NCBI GenBank assembly: GCA_001919995.1
Contig: MNIY01000115.1
Location: forward strand, 1 to 18,368
Source of the DNA: Ktedonobacter sp. 13_1_20CM_4_53_11
Lineage (GTDB): Bacteria > Chloroflexota > Ktedonobacteria > Ktedonobacterales > Ktedonobacteraceae
DNA: 18,368 nt
Direction: 5' to 3'
The position numbers and the translations under genes are program-made. The notes below the pieces were generated by a model. It ran no database searches, was not told the DNA's origin, and was given only the letters and a program-made list of their open reading frames with translations. Positions 1-8,023 of this stretch are shown one piece after another; position 1 is the stretch's first letter, and every line of letters begins with the position of its first letter.

Positions 1-49
1 GCTAGACTTTATCCATATCAGGCTGCAAAAGCGAGCGTCTGGGTGAGGC

Positions 50-124
50 TGTGCTGGCTACTTGGCACATCCGTTCGAAAAACCAGTCGTTTTCTAAGAA
101 GGGATATGCCAAGGAGCCAACACA
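50..124. repeat. 75-bp palindromic mini-element made of two IS ends
   Basis: Positions 50-76 begin TGTGCTGGCTACTTGG and match the terminal repeat of the insertion sequence at 11286-12790 at about 25 of 27 positions. Positions 98-124 are the same end in inverted orientation; the two arms agree at 23 of 27 positions. Only about 21 bases lie between them, so the unit is two outward-facing ends with almost no interior. It could be a very small MITE mobilised by the transposase at 11447-12565, or the residue of an internal deletion. No convincing target-site duplication is visible in the flanks. The palindrome itself is read directly from the sequence; its mobility is inferred. Confidence 0.6.
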
Positions 125-671
125 CGTTCCCACCTTTTGGCCGCGTCCCGCCGAGGTCCGACCTTGCCACCTCCGACTGGAAAGCCCACTGCAGGCTTGT
201 GTTGGCCGTCCACGAAGAGGATGGTTCTCGTGTCACCAGATGCGGGAACACGTGGTGTCCTGGGCGATGGGAAACCACCCCGCTTCCGCCTGGAGTGGAG
301 GTGGAGAGCCTGCGCAAACCCCACGAGTGATCCTGCTTACCGCCATTTCCCGTCCCTTGTCCAGGTACCTCCCGTTGTTCTACTGCCCTCCTGTGCTATG
401 ATTGTGGTGTGCCGATGGGACCAGGAGTGCACAACTGACTCTCCCCGTCAGATCCCCGCACTCGCAGATGGTTCACGGGGAAGATACAAGGAACATGCCG
501 CATCCGCTGGGCAAACCATCCCTTTAGAGGGCATCGGGCTCCTGGCGTTCCTCCGCTACCACACGCGACGGGATCATGGTGGCAGACCGAGCAAGGGAAC
601 AGTGGCTCCCCTCCATCGGCACACCGAAAAGAGCATGCCGCTTTGAGGGACACAGACCAGGAGGTGTACCA
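125..671. other. Stretch without a recognisable gene
   Basis: Several overlapping open frames exist on both strands, the longest about 170 codons on the plus strand. None gives a protein I recognise, none has a good ribosome binding site, and their residue composition (rich in R, P, G and S) is typical of shadow frames in GC-rich DNA. The stretch lies between insertion-sequence debris on both sides and is probably decayed mobile or intergenic DNA. Confidence 0.45.
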
Positions 672-1000
672 TTACGCTTCTGGCTGTCCACGCGGCTTCT
701 GAAGATGAAGAAGAAGGCGACGGATCGTTTCGTGCGAGACGCCAGAGGCGGCTGCTACGGTGCGCAGCGGTTCCTTCTGCTCCACCACACGCTGCACCAC
801 CATCGGCCAGTGGGAAGCGGGAAGACCGTATCGCGGGTGTTTCGGACCTGGTCGTCGGTGCTTGAGAAGAGGAGGAGTGCTTCTCTGACAGACGTCATCT
901 TCTGCCAGAAGGTGTTGCACCTTGAGATACAGTTTACCCGACGGGGCAAGCAAGAGGGAGCAAATTGGTGACAGAGGGCTCGAAACCCGTCGGTTCCGGT
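672..1000 (-). pseudogene. Helix-turn-helix ORF fragment, copy 1
   Basis: On the minus strand an open frame reads NRRVSSPLSPICSLLLAPSG and later QHLLAEDD, KHRRPGPKHPRYGLPAS and EPLRTVAAASGVSHETIRRL, ending at a stop at 672. The last part looks like a helix-turn-helix of the kind found at the start of transposases or in resolvase-like proteins. The same protein pattern recurs at 10502-10824, and its first codons are the 48-bp DNA repeat at 953-1000 and 10777-10824. No clear start codon with a ribosome binding site was found; TTG at 953 is possible but would leave out the conserved N-terminal part. It could be a small genuine DNA-binding protein, but occurrence twice in insertion-sequence debris suggests a remnant of a mobile element. 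Confidence 0.4.
953..1000. repeat. 48-bp direct repeat, copy A
   Basis: The stretch containing AGCAAATTGGTGACAGAGG and AACCCGTCGGTTCCGGT is repeated at 10777-10824 with about three mismatches in 48. Both copies lie at the 5' end of homologous minus-strand helix-turn-helix fragments. The identity is higher than that of the coding sequence beyond it, so it may be the end of a mobile element or a conserved leader. Confidence 0.7.
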
Positions 1001-1013
1001 CGGTTCCGCGATC

Positions 1014-1060
1014 AGACCCGGGACTGCTTCTGCATCCCGGGTCTTGTTCTTTCTCTTCTC
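1014..1060 (+). terminator. Rho-independent terminator-like hairpin
   Basis: A perfect 10-bp GC-rich stem, AGACCCGGGA with TCCCGGGTCT (1014-1023 and 1035-1044), encloses an 11-base loop. It is followed on the plus strand by a T-rich tract, TGTTCTTTCTCTTCTC. This is the classical layout of an intrinsic terminator for plus-strand transcription. No convincing plus-strand gene precedes it, so it may be the leftover of a deleted gene or part of a mobile element. Confidence 0.55.
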
Positions 1061-1112
1061 ATCCAGCATCTGCCTACGTCCGTTTCTCTCCTCTGCACAG
1101 AGGTCAACTCCA

Positions 1113-1283
1113 GGCACCCCTGTGTATGACTTCCCTACCTCGTCAGAGGCCCTGTTTCCCAACATCGTGTGACCTTTCAAAAAAAGGTGGACGATCGCAA
1201 AAAAGGTCAACCGATTCACAGGGTTCTACGATGTTAGGAAATACCTCCTCCTATGAGGTTGGGAAGTCATACACCCCTGTTTG
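1113..1283. repeat. Imperfect long inverted repeat, MITE-like
   Basis: The left part, with TGTATGACTTCCCTACCTC near 1121-1140 and TTTCCCAACATCGT near 1156-1169, returns in inverted orientation between about 1215 and 1283 as TGTATGACTTCCCAACCTC and TTTCCTAACATCGT. The arms are roughly 55-60 bases with small gaps, around a centre rich in A runs. There is no coding sequence inside. The arrangement fits a non-autonomous element or the joined ends of a deleted insertion sequence. The family differs from the TGTGCTGG ends seen elsewhere in the window. Confidence 0.5.
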
Positions 1284-1342
1284 AGCAGTGGGAACGTCAT
1301 CTTTCCCATCAGGGACGACTCGATGAACTCTTCCTTCTGTTC

Positions 1343-1655
1343 TCAGACTCCACAAAAGCGGGAGAGGATCAGATCCACGCACGCTCCGGCTGGCACAAAG
1401 GTCTCGACAATGAGCAGAAGGAGCTGGCGACTCACTGCCTAAAGGGGACTAACGTGCTCGGTTGAGGACCTGATGAAAGCAGCTCCAGGTGGTCGCCTGC
1501 TCGTTGCCGCTGGCTCGCAGGGCTGCTGCAACTGGACGGCGTCCTTGCGAAAGCCTCGTTCCGCTTAACAACGTCATCAGTTTCCTCCATGTCGGGGCAG
1601 TAAACCATGGTCGAAAGACCGTCAGAACTTCTCTAAAGGGATCGGGAAAGGGCAT
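1343..1655 (-). pseudogene. Broken IS701/IS4-like transposase, N-terminal remnant
   Basis: The minus strand encodes MPFPDPFREVLTVFRPWF, then TWRKLMTLLSGTRLSQGRR, VAAALRASGNEQATTWS and HQVLNRAR. From memory this matches the N-terminus of DDE transposases of the IS701/IS4 type. ATG at 1655 has AGGAGG six bases upstream in the coding direction, so the start was once functional. The codon after NRAR, usually Trp in relatives, is TAG. The homologous sequence then resumes one base out of frame as AVSRQLLLLIVETFVPAGAC and VDLIL before a further stop. The rest of the transposase, including the catalytic region, is absent. This is a decayed insertion sequence. Confidence 0.7.
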
Positions 1656-1661
1656 GAACAT

Positions 1662-1984
1662 CCTCCTGAGTGAGATAGTGCTTTGGTTAGCTCCTATCTT
1701 ACCTCAAGAGATTTTCATGCCAGGTTCTTTCCCTCAAATTGTACAAATCACCATGTCCCTATGGGACACCACCGCCGATGAAATGGCTAATTTCAGAGAA
1801 AGTCGAGCTCTGGTCCTCGGCAATAATCCATATGGGCTTTGATGCGATGGCCATCGGCTGACCAACCAGGCGCTGGCGGAAAGGTTCGCGGGACTACTGG
1901 TCCCAATTCGTCGGTGCGTGACTCGTCGTCGGCCCCTTGGTAGGTAATATTGCGCATGCCTGGCCGCACGCTTTGAGGTATACT
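1662..1984. other. Gene-free stretch between IS remnant and regulator
   Basis: No credible coding frame, RNA gene or repeat was recognised here. The part next to the transposase remnant (1662-1810) is richer in A and T and probably holds the outer end of that insertion sequence, but no matching opposite end was found. A TATACT hexamer at 1979-1984 could be a -10 element. Confidence 0.4.
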
Positions 1985-2022
1985 CCTGTTACCGAACATC
2001 TGTTATACTGTTCGGTAACAGG
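1985..2022. promoter_or_regulatory. 14-bp palindromic operator around a -10-like hexamer
   Basis: CCTGTTACCGAACA (1985-1998) and TGTTCGGTAACAGG (2009-2022) are perfect inverted arms separated by ten bases. The spacer plus the first base of the right arm contains TGTTATACT, an extended -10 pattern (TATACT at 2004-2009 with TG one base upstream). A dimeric repressor bound to the arms would cover the promoter. The site lies 33 bases before the preferred start of the LuxR regulator, so it most likely controls that gene. The arm style resembles TetR-type operators, but no TetR gene is in the window; autoregulation is also possible. No good -35 was found. Confidence 0.55.
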
Positions 2023-2043
2023 ATGGTTCGGTACACATCTTCC

Positions 2044-2048
2044 GGGAG
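2044..2048 (+). promoter_or_regulatory. Ribosome binding site deciding the regulator start
   Basis: GGGAG at 2044-2048 lies seven bases before ATG 2056. The earlier in-frame ATG at 2023 directly abuts the palindrome and has no Shine-Dalgarno-like sequence, so 2056 is preferred. Confidence 0.55.
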
Positions 2049-2055
2049 CACAGCT

Positions 2056-5000
2056 ATGGCCAGAAACATGCCCACCGTCACAGGCAACATCCTGCGCTAT
2101 CAGGAGCAGGGACACGAACAGATCGTGCCAGTCGGCACCCAGGGCTGGTATGCCTGGCTCCGGACCGCGAGGGCATTCACCTTTCGCGCGCCGTCCGGCC
2201 AGTTCACGGCGCGTAAGGAGCAGTCTGGCAATGGGCGCGGGGGCTGGTATTGGAAAGCCTACTGCAGGCGAGGTGGGAAGCTCTGCTCTGCCTACCTGGG
2301 CAAAGCGGAGCGTCTTTCGCTGGAGCGGCTGCAGGAGATGGCAGCGGTGCTGGAGGTTTCGGGAGCAGGACGTGATGCGCTCGTCGTGCCAGCGGAAGGA
2401 GCAAGTCTACTGCCTGTGGATTCCTCTCGTGCAGGGAGTCGTCAACGCCTCCAAACGCAGGCGGCATGGCAGCAGAGTGGCTACGCCGGGCACCCACCAG
2501 TCGTATCAGAGAGCGTGGCTTCCCAGCTCTCCCTTGCTCACCTGCCGTTGTCACCCACCACGCTGATCGGACGCGAGCAGGAGGGGCAAGCGATCTCTGC
2601 CCTCTTGCAACGTCCAGAGGTCCGCCTGCTGACCCTCACCGGTCCAGGAGGCGTGGGCAAAACGCGCCTGGCCCTGGCTGCCGCAGCAGCTCTGCGGGCC
2701 GACTTCACCGACGGTGTCTGCTTTGTGCCGCTGGCTTCCGTGAGCGAGCCTCAGCGAGTCATCCCTACCATTGCCCAGGCGCTCGGACTGTGGGAAGCTC
2801 TTGATCGTCCCTTGCTCAAGCAACTGCAAACGTCTCTGCGTGAGCGCCACCTGCTGCTGCTGCTGGACAACTTCGAGCAGGTGGTGGCTGCCGCGACCAC
2901 CCTGGCCGATATGCTCGCTTCCTGTCCCCGCCTGCACGTGCTGGTCACCAGCCGCGCCGCCCTGCATCTGTCTGCTGAATACGAGTTCGCCGTGCCTCCC
3001 CTGGCCGTCCCCGATCTCCCACAGCTTGGCGAAAGCCAGGACCTGGCGCAGGTAGCAACAGTTGCGACTGTGGCTCTCTTCCTCGAACGCGCTCGGGCCG
3101 TCCAATCCGATTTTCAGTTGACCAGAGCCAATGCTCACACCGTGGCGGCGATCTGCACGCGCCTGGAGGGGCTGCCTCTGGCGGTCGAACTGGCGGCGGC
3201 TCGCATCAAGCTGCTGCCGCCGCAGGCCTTGTTGCGTCGCCTGGAACGCCGACTTGAGGTGTTAACCAGTGGCGCACAGGACCTGCCTGCTCGCCAGCGG
3301 ACCCTGCGCGACACCCTCCAGTGGAGCTATGACCTCTTGAGTGCAGAGGAGCAGCGCCTCTTTCGCTGGCTCTCCGTCTTCGCCGGCGGCTTCAGCCTGG
3401 AGGCAGCCGCTGCCGTCTGCAACTCCGGCAGTGAGCCGCCGCTCGATGTGTTGACGGGCGTTGCCTCCCTCCTCGACAAGAGTCTGGTGCAGCAGACGGA
3501 GCAGGAAGGCGAGGAACCCCGCTTTCGCATGCTGGAGACGCTGTGCGAGTTTGGGCTGGCGTGCCTGCGCACGAACGGGGAAGCAGCAGCAGCCCGGCGG
3601 GCGTATGCGGAGTATTATGTGGAGCTGGCCGAGGAAGCCGAGCCGTATCTGGAGGGTCCCGAGTTAGTACGGTGGCTCGACCGGCTGGAACGGGAGCGCG
3701 AGAACCTGCTCGCGGTCCTCCAACAGGCAGCGACCGGGAGAGACGAGGAGGTACCGTTGGTCTTGCGTCTCAGCAGTGCCCTGCTCGACTTATGGGTCAC
3801 ACGCTGGTATCCGGGCGAGGGACGCGGCTTTCTGCAACGGGGTCTGGCCCGGAAGCAGGCAGCACCGACTCCCCTGCGTCTGAAAGCGCTCATCACTGAG
3901 GGGCTGCTGATGTGGTATCAAAGGGACTTCCGTGAACTCGCACCAGTGGCTGAAGAAGCCCTGGCACTCGCGCGGGAGTTGGAAGATAGAGAGAATCTGA
4001 TCTACGCCCTTGTCTTGCAGGGTGTGGCTCTGGTGAACATCCGTGATTATGCAGAAGCCCGATCGGGCTTCAAGGCGGCGCTCGCGCAGGCGAGATCCCA
4101 TGGAGAGCCGAAGGCAGTGGCCTTTGTGCTCATGCATCTGGGCATCCTGGCGATGTTCCAGCGAGAACACCAGCGAGCCATCGGGTTGTTCGAGGAGAGC
4201 CTGGCACTCTACAAAACAACTGGCAGTATTACGTTTACCCCCATGCTCCTGTACTTTCTGTCTCGCACCAGGCTCAGGGAGGGGGAGTTCGCGCAGGCAC
4301 GTGTCCTCATAGAGGAAGTGCAGTCCCTTGTTCGAATAGTGCGCTCGAAGTGGGAGGTTGCTCTCGCGCTCAATGTGATGGGGGAGATTGCCCTCCTGCA
4401 GGGAGAAATGGAGCGGGCAGAGGCGCTCCTCAGCGAGAGCATCCAGCTTTCCCAGGAGATGGGGGACCGGCACAACATGGTGTGCACCCGTTTGATGCTG
4501 GCGAGCCTGGCTCTGGCACAGGACAATGATGCGCTCGCCCGTGCCCAGTATGAAGAGGGCCTGACCATCGCTCTCGAACTGGGGGCAACTGGTGCTATCG
4601 CTGCCGGGCTGAAAGGACTGGGCTGCGTGGCTACTGCACAGGGACACTTCACCTGTGCGGCACTGCTGTGGGGAGCGGCGGAGAGCTTTCCGGAATCCCT
4701 CAATGTTTACATCCCACAGACCCTCTTTGAGCGCGCGCAGGCCGCGACTCGTGCCCACCTGGGAGAAGCGGCCCTGGCCAAAGCCCTGGCGGAAGGACGC
4801 GCCATGACGCCCACCCAGGCGCTTGCAGCATACAAGGCGCTTCCCCTGCAGACCGCTCGCCGCGTCAAGCGTCCCCCGGCCTCTCCTGCAGGCTTGACCG
4901 CCCGCGAAGTGGAGGTGCTGGGGCTGGTGGCAGCAGGTCTGACCGATGCCCAGGTGGCAGAACGCCTGGTCATTAGCTTGCGCACCGTCAACTCGCATCT

Positions 5001-5079
5001 CACGTCCATTTACAACAAGCTGGGGGTCAGCTCGCGGGCGGCTGCTACCCGCTTCGCGGTCGAACGCCACCTGGTCTGA
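2056..5079 (+). CDS. LAL-type LuxR-family ATPase transcriptional regulator
   Basis: This encodes a 1007-residue cytoplasmic regulator of the large ATP-binding LuxR (MalT-like) type. From ATG 2056, residues about 10-100 form an N-terminal region with GWYAWL and [15 protein letters not shown] and [13 protein letters not shown]. An NB-ARC/AAA-type ATPase follows, with Walker A GPGGVGKT near residues 196-203, Walker B LLLLLDN near 266-272, and the [11 protein letters not shown] motif near 372. Residues about 500-920 are helical TPR-like repeats, the usual sensor part. The C-terminus is a GerE/LuxR helix-turn-helix ([20 protein letters not shown] to [13 protein letters not shown], about 946-1007). 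In the family, ligand and ATP binding drive oligomerisation and DNA binding. The acyl-CoA ligase and hydratase downstream on the same strand are plausible targets; this is inferred. A start at 2023 would add 11 residues. Confidence 0.9.
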   Translation: MARNMPTVTGNILRYQEQGHEQIVPVGTQGWYAWLRTARAFTFRAPSGQFTARKEQSGNGRGGWYWKAYCRRGGKLCSAYLGKAERLSLERLQEMAAVLEVSGAGRDALVVPAEGASLLPVDSSRAGSRQRLQTQAAWQQSGYAGHPPVVSESVASQLSLAHLPLSPTTLIGREQEGQAISALLQRPEVRLLTLTGPGGVGKTRLALAAAAALRADFTDGVCFVPLASVSEPQRVIPTIAQALGLWEALDRPLLKQLQTSLRERHLLLLLDNFEQVVAAATTLADMLASCPRLHVLVTSRAALHLSAEYEFAVPPLAVPDLPQLGESQDLAQVATVATVALFLERARAVQSDFQLTRANAHTVAAICTRLEGLPLAVELAAARIKLLPPQALLRRLERRLEVLTSGAQDLPARQRTLRDTLQWSYDLLSAEEQRLFRWLSVFAGGFSLEAAAAVCNSGSEPPLDVLTGVASLLDKSLVQQTEQEGEEPRFRMLETLCEFGLACLRTNGEAAAARRAYAEYYVELAEEAEPYLEGPELVRWLDRLERERENLLAVLQQAATGRDEEVPLVLRLSSALLDLWVTRWYPGEGRGFLQRGLARKQAAPTPLRLKALITEGLLMWYQRDFRELAPVAEEALALARELEDRENLIYALVLQGVALVNIRDYAEARSGFKAALAQARSHGEPKAVAFVLMHLGILAMFQREHQRAIGLFEESLALYKTTGSITFTPMLLYFLSRTRLREGEFAQARVLIEEVQSLVRIVRSKWEVALALNVMGEIALLQGEMERAEALLSESIQLSQEMGDRHNMVCTRLMLASLALAQDNDALARAQYEEGLTIALELGATGAIAAGLKGLGCVATAQGHFTCAALLWGAAESFPESLNVYIPQTLFERAQAATRAHLGEAALAKALAEGRAMTPTQALAAYKALPLQTARRVKRPPASPAGLTAREVEVLGLVAAGLTDAQVAERLVISLRTVNSHLTSIYNKLGVSSRAAATRFAVERHLV

Positions 5080-5222
5080 GCCGTCTCTCCACGGTTCTCG
5101 CACCCTCAGTTCCCATCAAGGCTCCACCCTTTCCGCTAGGCAGTGGCTGTTCCTGCCCCGCCACACCTCCGTCTACAAGGACGGCGCACTCCGCTGCCGA
5201 GGCGCTCCCTCATCGCAGCAAA

Positions 5223-5244
5223 AATACGTAGTCCAATACGTAGT
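5223..5244. promoter_or_regulatory. Phased direct repeat with TACGTA cores
   Basis: AATACGTAGT occurs at 5223-5232 and again at 5235-5244. The centres of the palindromic TACGTA cores are 12 bases apart, roughly one helical turn. The pair lies in the 308-base gap between the LuxR regulator and the acyl-CoA ligase, about 145 bases before the ligase start. It is a candidate activator site, possibly for the neighbouring regulator. No convincing -35/-10 pair was found next to it, so the function is inferred from position and symmetry only. Confidence 0.4.
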
Positions 5245-5375
5245 TTCACCGATCTATGGCAGAGCCGCAGCAGGTAGACTTGCAGTCATGAAGTGTTTTG
5301 CGTGACCTGCCGTCCTGGTGAAAACCAGCTCGGCGACTGAGAAGAAATGGCTGCGACTTGGTCCGGTCTTTCTGC

Positions 5376-5381
5376 AGGAGG
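5376..5381 (+). promoter_or_regulatory. Strong ribosome binding site of the acyl-CoA ligase
   Basis: AGGAGG lies six bases before ATG 5388. It fixes the start there rather than at the in-frame TTG 5358, which would place this site inside the coding region. Confidence 0.75.
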
Positions 5382-5387
5382 ATATCT

Positions 5388-7157
5388 ATGGGCATGACCA
5401 CAGATGGCTTGTCCTACTGGCAGGCCGAAACTGAGGGGATCAATCTCCTCGAGATGACGATTGGAGACCTCTTAGATCGTCGAGCCGATGAGCTTGCTAC
5501 CCAGGAAGCCATCGTCTATTCCTGTTATCCTGAATTCGGCGACGCGCTCAACATCCGCTGGACCTACCAGGACTACCGCGACCGAGCCAATGCCACAGCC
5601 CGTGGGCTGCTGGCCCTCGGACTGGCCAAGGGCGAGCACATCGCCGTCTGGGCAGCCAATCTCCCCGAGTGGCCTATCCTCATGATGGCCGCCGCCAAAG
5701 CCGGGCTGGTGCTGGTCACGATCAACCCGGTCCTGCGCGCGGCTGAGATTGAGTATATTCTCAAGCAAGGAGATGTGCGCGCGCTGTTCTTCATGGCGCG
5801 GGTGCGCGACTATGACCACCTGGCAACCATCCGCGCGCTGACCACTCCTGGCAGCAAACATGGTGAGGTGACGAGCGAGCGCTTCCCTCTGCTGCGCCAT
5901 GTGAGCCTATTGGGGATGCCTCCAGCTGGCCTGATGCAGCAAGAAGGCTGGCGACCCACACTCCTGGGCGAGGTGATTACTGCTGGCGCTCAGTTGAGCG
6001 ATACAGCATTGGCCGAGCGGCAGGCCTCGGTCAGCCCGTCTAATCCAGCCATCCTCATGTACACCTCCGGCACCACGGGCTTTCCAAAGGGCGCTCTCCT
6101 CACCCATGATGGCCTCGTGAACAACGCAGTGGTCTATACAAAGCGCCTGGAACCCTTCGCACAGCGTGAAGGGCTGGCCTTGCAGGAGATCCGCGGGAAT
6201 ACGTGGTTCCCGTTCTTTCATGTGGCCGGCATCGTCACTAGCCTTCTGGCTCCGCTCTATCAGGGCAGTACGGTCTATCCCTTGCTGGCCTTCGATCCCG
6301 TCAAAGCGCTCCAGGTCATCAGCCGTGAACGCCTCTTTCAGTCTGGTGGCGTTTCGACCACGATCCAGGCGATGTTGCAGCATCCTGACTGCGCCAGCTA
6401 TGACCTCTCCTCACTCAAGGTGGTGGGGTCGGGCGGTGCTCCTGTTCCTCTTTTCCTGATGGAGCAGGTGAAAGCACAGCTGGGAGCAGATGTCTTCATC
6501 TGTTTTGGGCAGACGGAGGGCAGTTGCTGCATCACCATGACGCTAGCGGATGATCCGTTTGAGTTGAAAGCGGCGACCGTCGGCAAAGCGCTGCCATATA
6601 TCGAGATCAAAATCATCGATCCGGCGACCGGCGAGATCGTGCCGGTAGGTGAGCGCGGCGAACTGTGCTATCGCGGCTTCGTGGTCATGGCTGGTTACTA
6701 CAAGATGCCCGAGAAGACCGACGAGACCATTGATGATGACGGCTGGGTGCATTCGGGAGACCTGGCGACAATGAACGAGCATGGCTACCTCAACATCGTA
6801 GGCCGGCTCAAAGACATGGTCATTCGCGCAGGCGAAAACCTCTTTCCGGTGGAGGTCGAGGAGTTCCTCATTCGTCATCCCAAAGTGGCCCAGGTGCAGG
6901 TGGTGGGCGTCCCTGATGCCTACTTTGGCGAACAACTGCTCGCAGTGGTGATTCCTAGGGCAGGTGAGCAATTGACCGAGGAGGAGTTGTGCGTGTACTG
7001 TCAGGGCCAGATCAGCCACCAGAAGACTCCGCGCTACTTCCAGTTTGTGGAGAGCTATCCTCTGACGGCCAGCGGCAAGGTGCAGAAGTTCGTGCTGCGC
7101 GCGCAGGCCATCAAAGCGCTGGGCCTGGAGGATGTGGCGGAAATCAAAACAGCATAA
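5388..7157 (+). CDS. Acyl-CoA ligase (AMP-forming, FadD-like)
   Basis: This 589-residue protein belongs to the ANL adenylate-forming superfamily. The family activates a carboxylic acid with ATP to an acyl-adenylate and then transfers it to CoA. Visible motifs are the phosphate loop YTSGTTGFPKG (about residues 225-235), the GQTEGSCC region, the GWVHSGDL motif (452-459), the hinge and C-terminal GRLKDMVIRAGENLFPVEVE, and the catalytic lysine in ASGKVQKF (K564). Length and motif order are normal for medium- or long-chain acyl-CoA synthetases. Aromatic or short-chain acids cannot be excluded, because specificity is not readable by eye. The product is expected to be cytosolic or membrane-peripheral. 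The enoyl-CoA hydratase starts 18 bases after the stop, which suggests one transcript and a shared pathway. The start is set by the AGGAGG site. Confidence 0.9.
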   Translation: MGMTTDGLSYWQAETEGINLLEMTIGDLLDRRADELATQEAIVYSCYPEFGDALNIRWTYQDYRDRANATARGLLALGLAKGEHIAVWAANLPEWPILMMAAAKAGLVLVTINPVLRAAEIEYILKQGDVRALFFMARVRDYDHLATIRALTTPGSKHGEVTSERFPLLRHVSLLGMPPAGLMQQEGWRPTLLGEVITAGAQLSDTALAERQASVSPSNPAILMYTSGTTGFPKGALLTHDGLVNNAVVYTKRLEPFAQREGLALQEIRGNTWFPFFHVAGIVTSLLAPLYQGSTVYPLLAFDPVKALQVISRERLFQSGGVSTTIQAMLQHPDCASYDLSSLKVVGSGGAPVPLFLMEQVKAQLGADVFICFGQTEGSCCITMTLADDPFELKAATVGKALPYIEIKIIDPATGEIVPVGERGELCYRGFVVMAGYYKMPEKTDETIDDDGWVHSGDLATMNEHGYLNIVGRLKDMVIRAGENLFPVEVEEFLIRHPKVAQVQVVGVPDAYFGEQLLAVVIPRAGEQLTEEELCVYCQGQISHQKTPRYFQFVESYPLTASGKVQKFVLRAQAIKALGLEDVAEIKTA

Positions 7158-7175
7158 CACGAAGAGGCAGCACAT

Positions 7176-7985
7176 GTGATGCAAGAGCTTGTGTACGAGG
7201 AACGCGATCGCACGGCCTTTCTCACGCTGAACCGGCCACAGGTACGCAACTGTTTAAGCATGAAGCTTTCTGATGAACTCATTGGGGCCATTGAGCGGAT
7301 TCGCGCGTCAGAGACACTGCGGTTTCTGGTCATCCGAGGGGCAGGTGAGACGTTCTGCGCCGGCGACGATATCATGGAGATGCCATGGGGGAATGCGAAC
7401 GAGGTGATGCGCCGCGTGCGCTCCTACCAGAACATGGCCAATCAGCTCGAAGAACTTGACAAGATCACCATCGCCGCGGTGGATGGATACTGTGTCGGTG
7501 GCGGCCTGGAGATCACGATGGCCTGCGATTTCGTCATCGCAACGGAACGCGCCATCTGGGGCATGCCCGAGGTCGATCTCGGCATCACCCCTGGATGGGG
7601 CGGCACGACTCGTATGGCTCGCTTGATCGGTCGTCGCGTGACGAAGGAGATCAACTTCCTGGGGGCGCTCCATCCGGCGCAGCACGCCGTAGACCTCACC
7701 CTCTGGAACCGAGCCGTCCCCAACGATCAACTCGATACAGAGGTTGAGCGCCTGCTGGAGGTGCTGCAGTCAAAGCGCCAGCAGGGCCTGCGCCAGCTCA
7801 AATTCATCATCAACAAGGGCGTGGAGTGCGATCTCTCTACTGCCCAGGGGTTTGAGGCGCTTTCAGGCGCGCTCACGTCTGCCGTCAATGGGGTCTGGGA
7901 GATCGATGATGCCGACAAGGGGCGGGCATTCAGGGGTTCCAGCAGAAGAACGAGCTGTGGCAGACCCGTCGTCGTCTGGCTATGA
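7176..7985 (+). CDS. Enoyl-CoA hydratase/isomerase family protein, C-terminus frameshifted
   Basis: This is a crotonase-fold protein, expected to add water across the double bond of an enoyl-CoA. Both catalytic glutamates of the hydratase subgroup can be seen: GGGLEITM (E112) and MPEVDLGITPGWGG (E132). The oxyanion-hole region is FCAGDDI near residues 65-71. GTG at 7176 and ATG at 7179 are alternative starts, with GAAGAGG at 7161-7167 as the likely ribosome binding site. The normal protein appears to continue in another frame. After DADKG the current frame gives RAFRGSSRRTSCGRPVVVWL. The +1 frame instead reads GIQGFQQKNELWQTRRR and MNFWVN, a family-like ending stopping at 8023. A one-base loss in the G-rich run near 7920-7929 explains this. 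The fold core is intact, so the product may still act, but the C-terminal helix that helps oligomerise the trimers is altered. Confidence 0.85.
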   Translation: MMQELVYEERDRTAFLTLNRPQVRNCLSMKLSDELIGAIERIRASETLRFLVIRGAGETFCAGDDIMEMPWGNANEVMRRVRSYQNMANQLEELDKITIAAVDGYCVGGGLEITMACDFVIATERAIWGMPEVDLGITPGWGGTTRMARLIGRRVTKEINFLGALHPAQHAVDLTLWNRAVPNDQLDTEVERLLEVLQSKRQQGLRQLKFIINKGVECDLSTAQGFEALSGALTSAVNGVWEIDDADKGRAFRGSSRRTSCGRPVVVWL

Positions 7986-8023
7986 ACTTCTGGGTCAACT
8001 GGCCGAGCAAAACGGAAAACTGA
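7929..8023 (+). pseudogene. Displaced C-terminal coding segment of the hydratase
   Basis: In the frame shifted from the upstream gene, this segment reads GIQGFQQKNELW, QTRRRLAMNFWV and NWPSKTEN before TGA at 8021-8023. The pattern, a charged helix rich in Q, K, R and W, is what crotonase-family proteins usually have at the C-terminus. It has no start of its own. It is best understood as the true end of the enoyl-CoA hydratase, separated by a frame break in the GGGGCGGG run. Confidence 0.65.

Noticed and set aside
1937..2566. 209-codon plus-strand open frame overlapping the regulator start
   Set aside because: Its sequence is rich in R, P, S and W without motifs and it overlaps the palindrome and the N-terminal region of the regulator in another frame.
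3790..5103. 437-codon open frame on the minus strand
   Set aside because: It lies fully opposite the LuxR regulator, which has clear Walker and helix-turn-helix motifs. The antisense protein has no recognisable domain and is a GC-rich shadow frame.
5358..5387. TTG start for the acyl-CoA ligase
   Set aside because: It would place the AGGAGG site inside the coding sequence; ATG 5388 has that site at ideal spacing.
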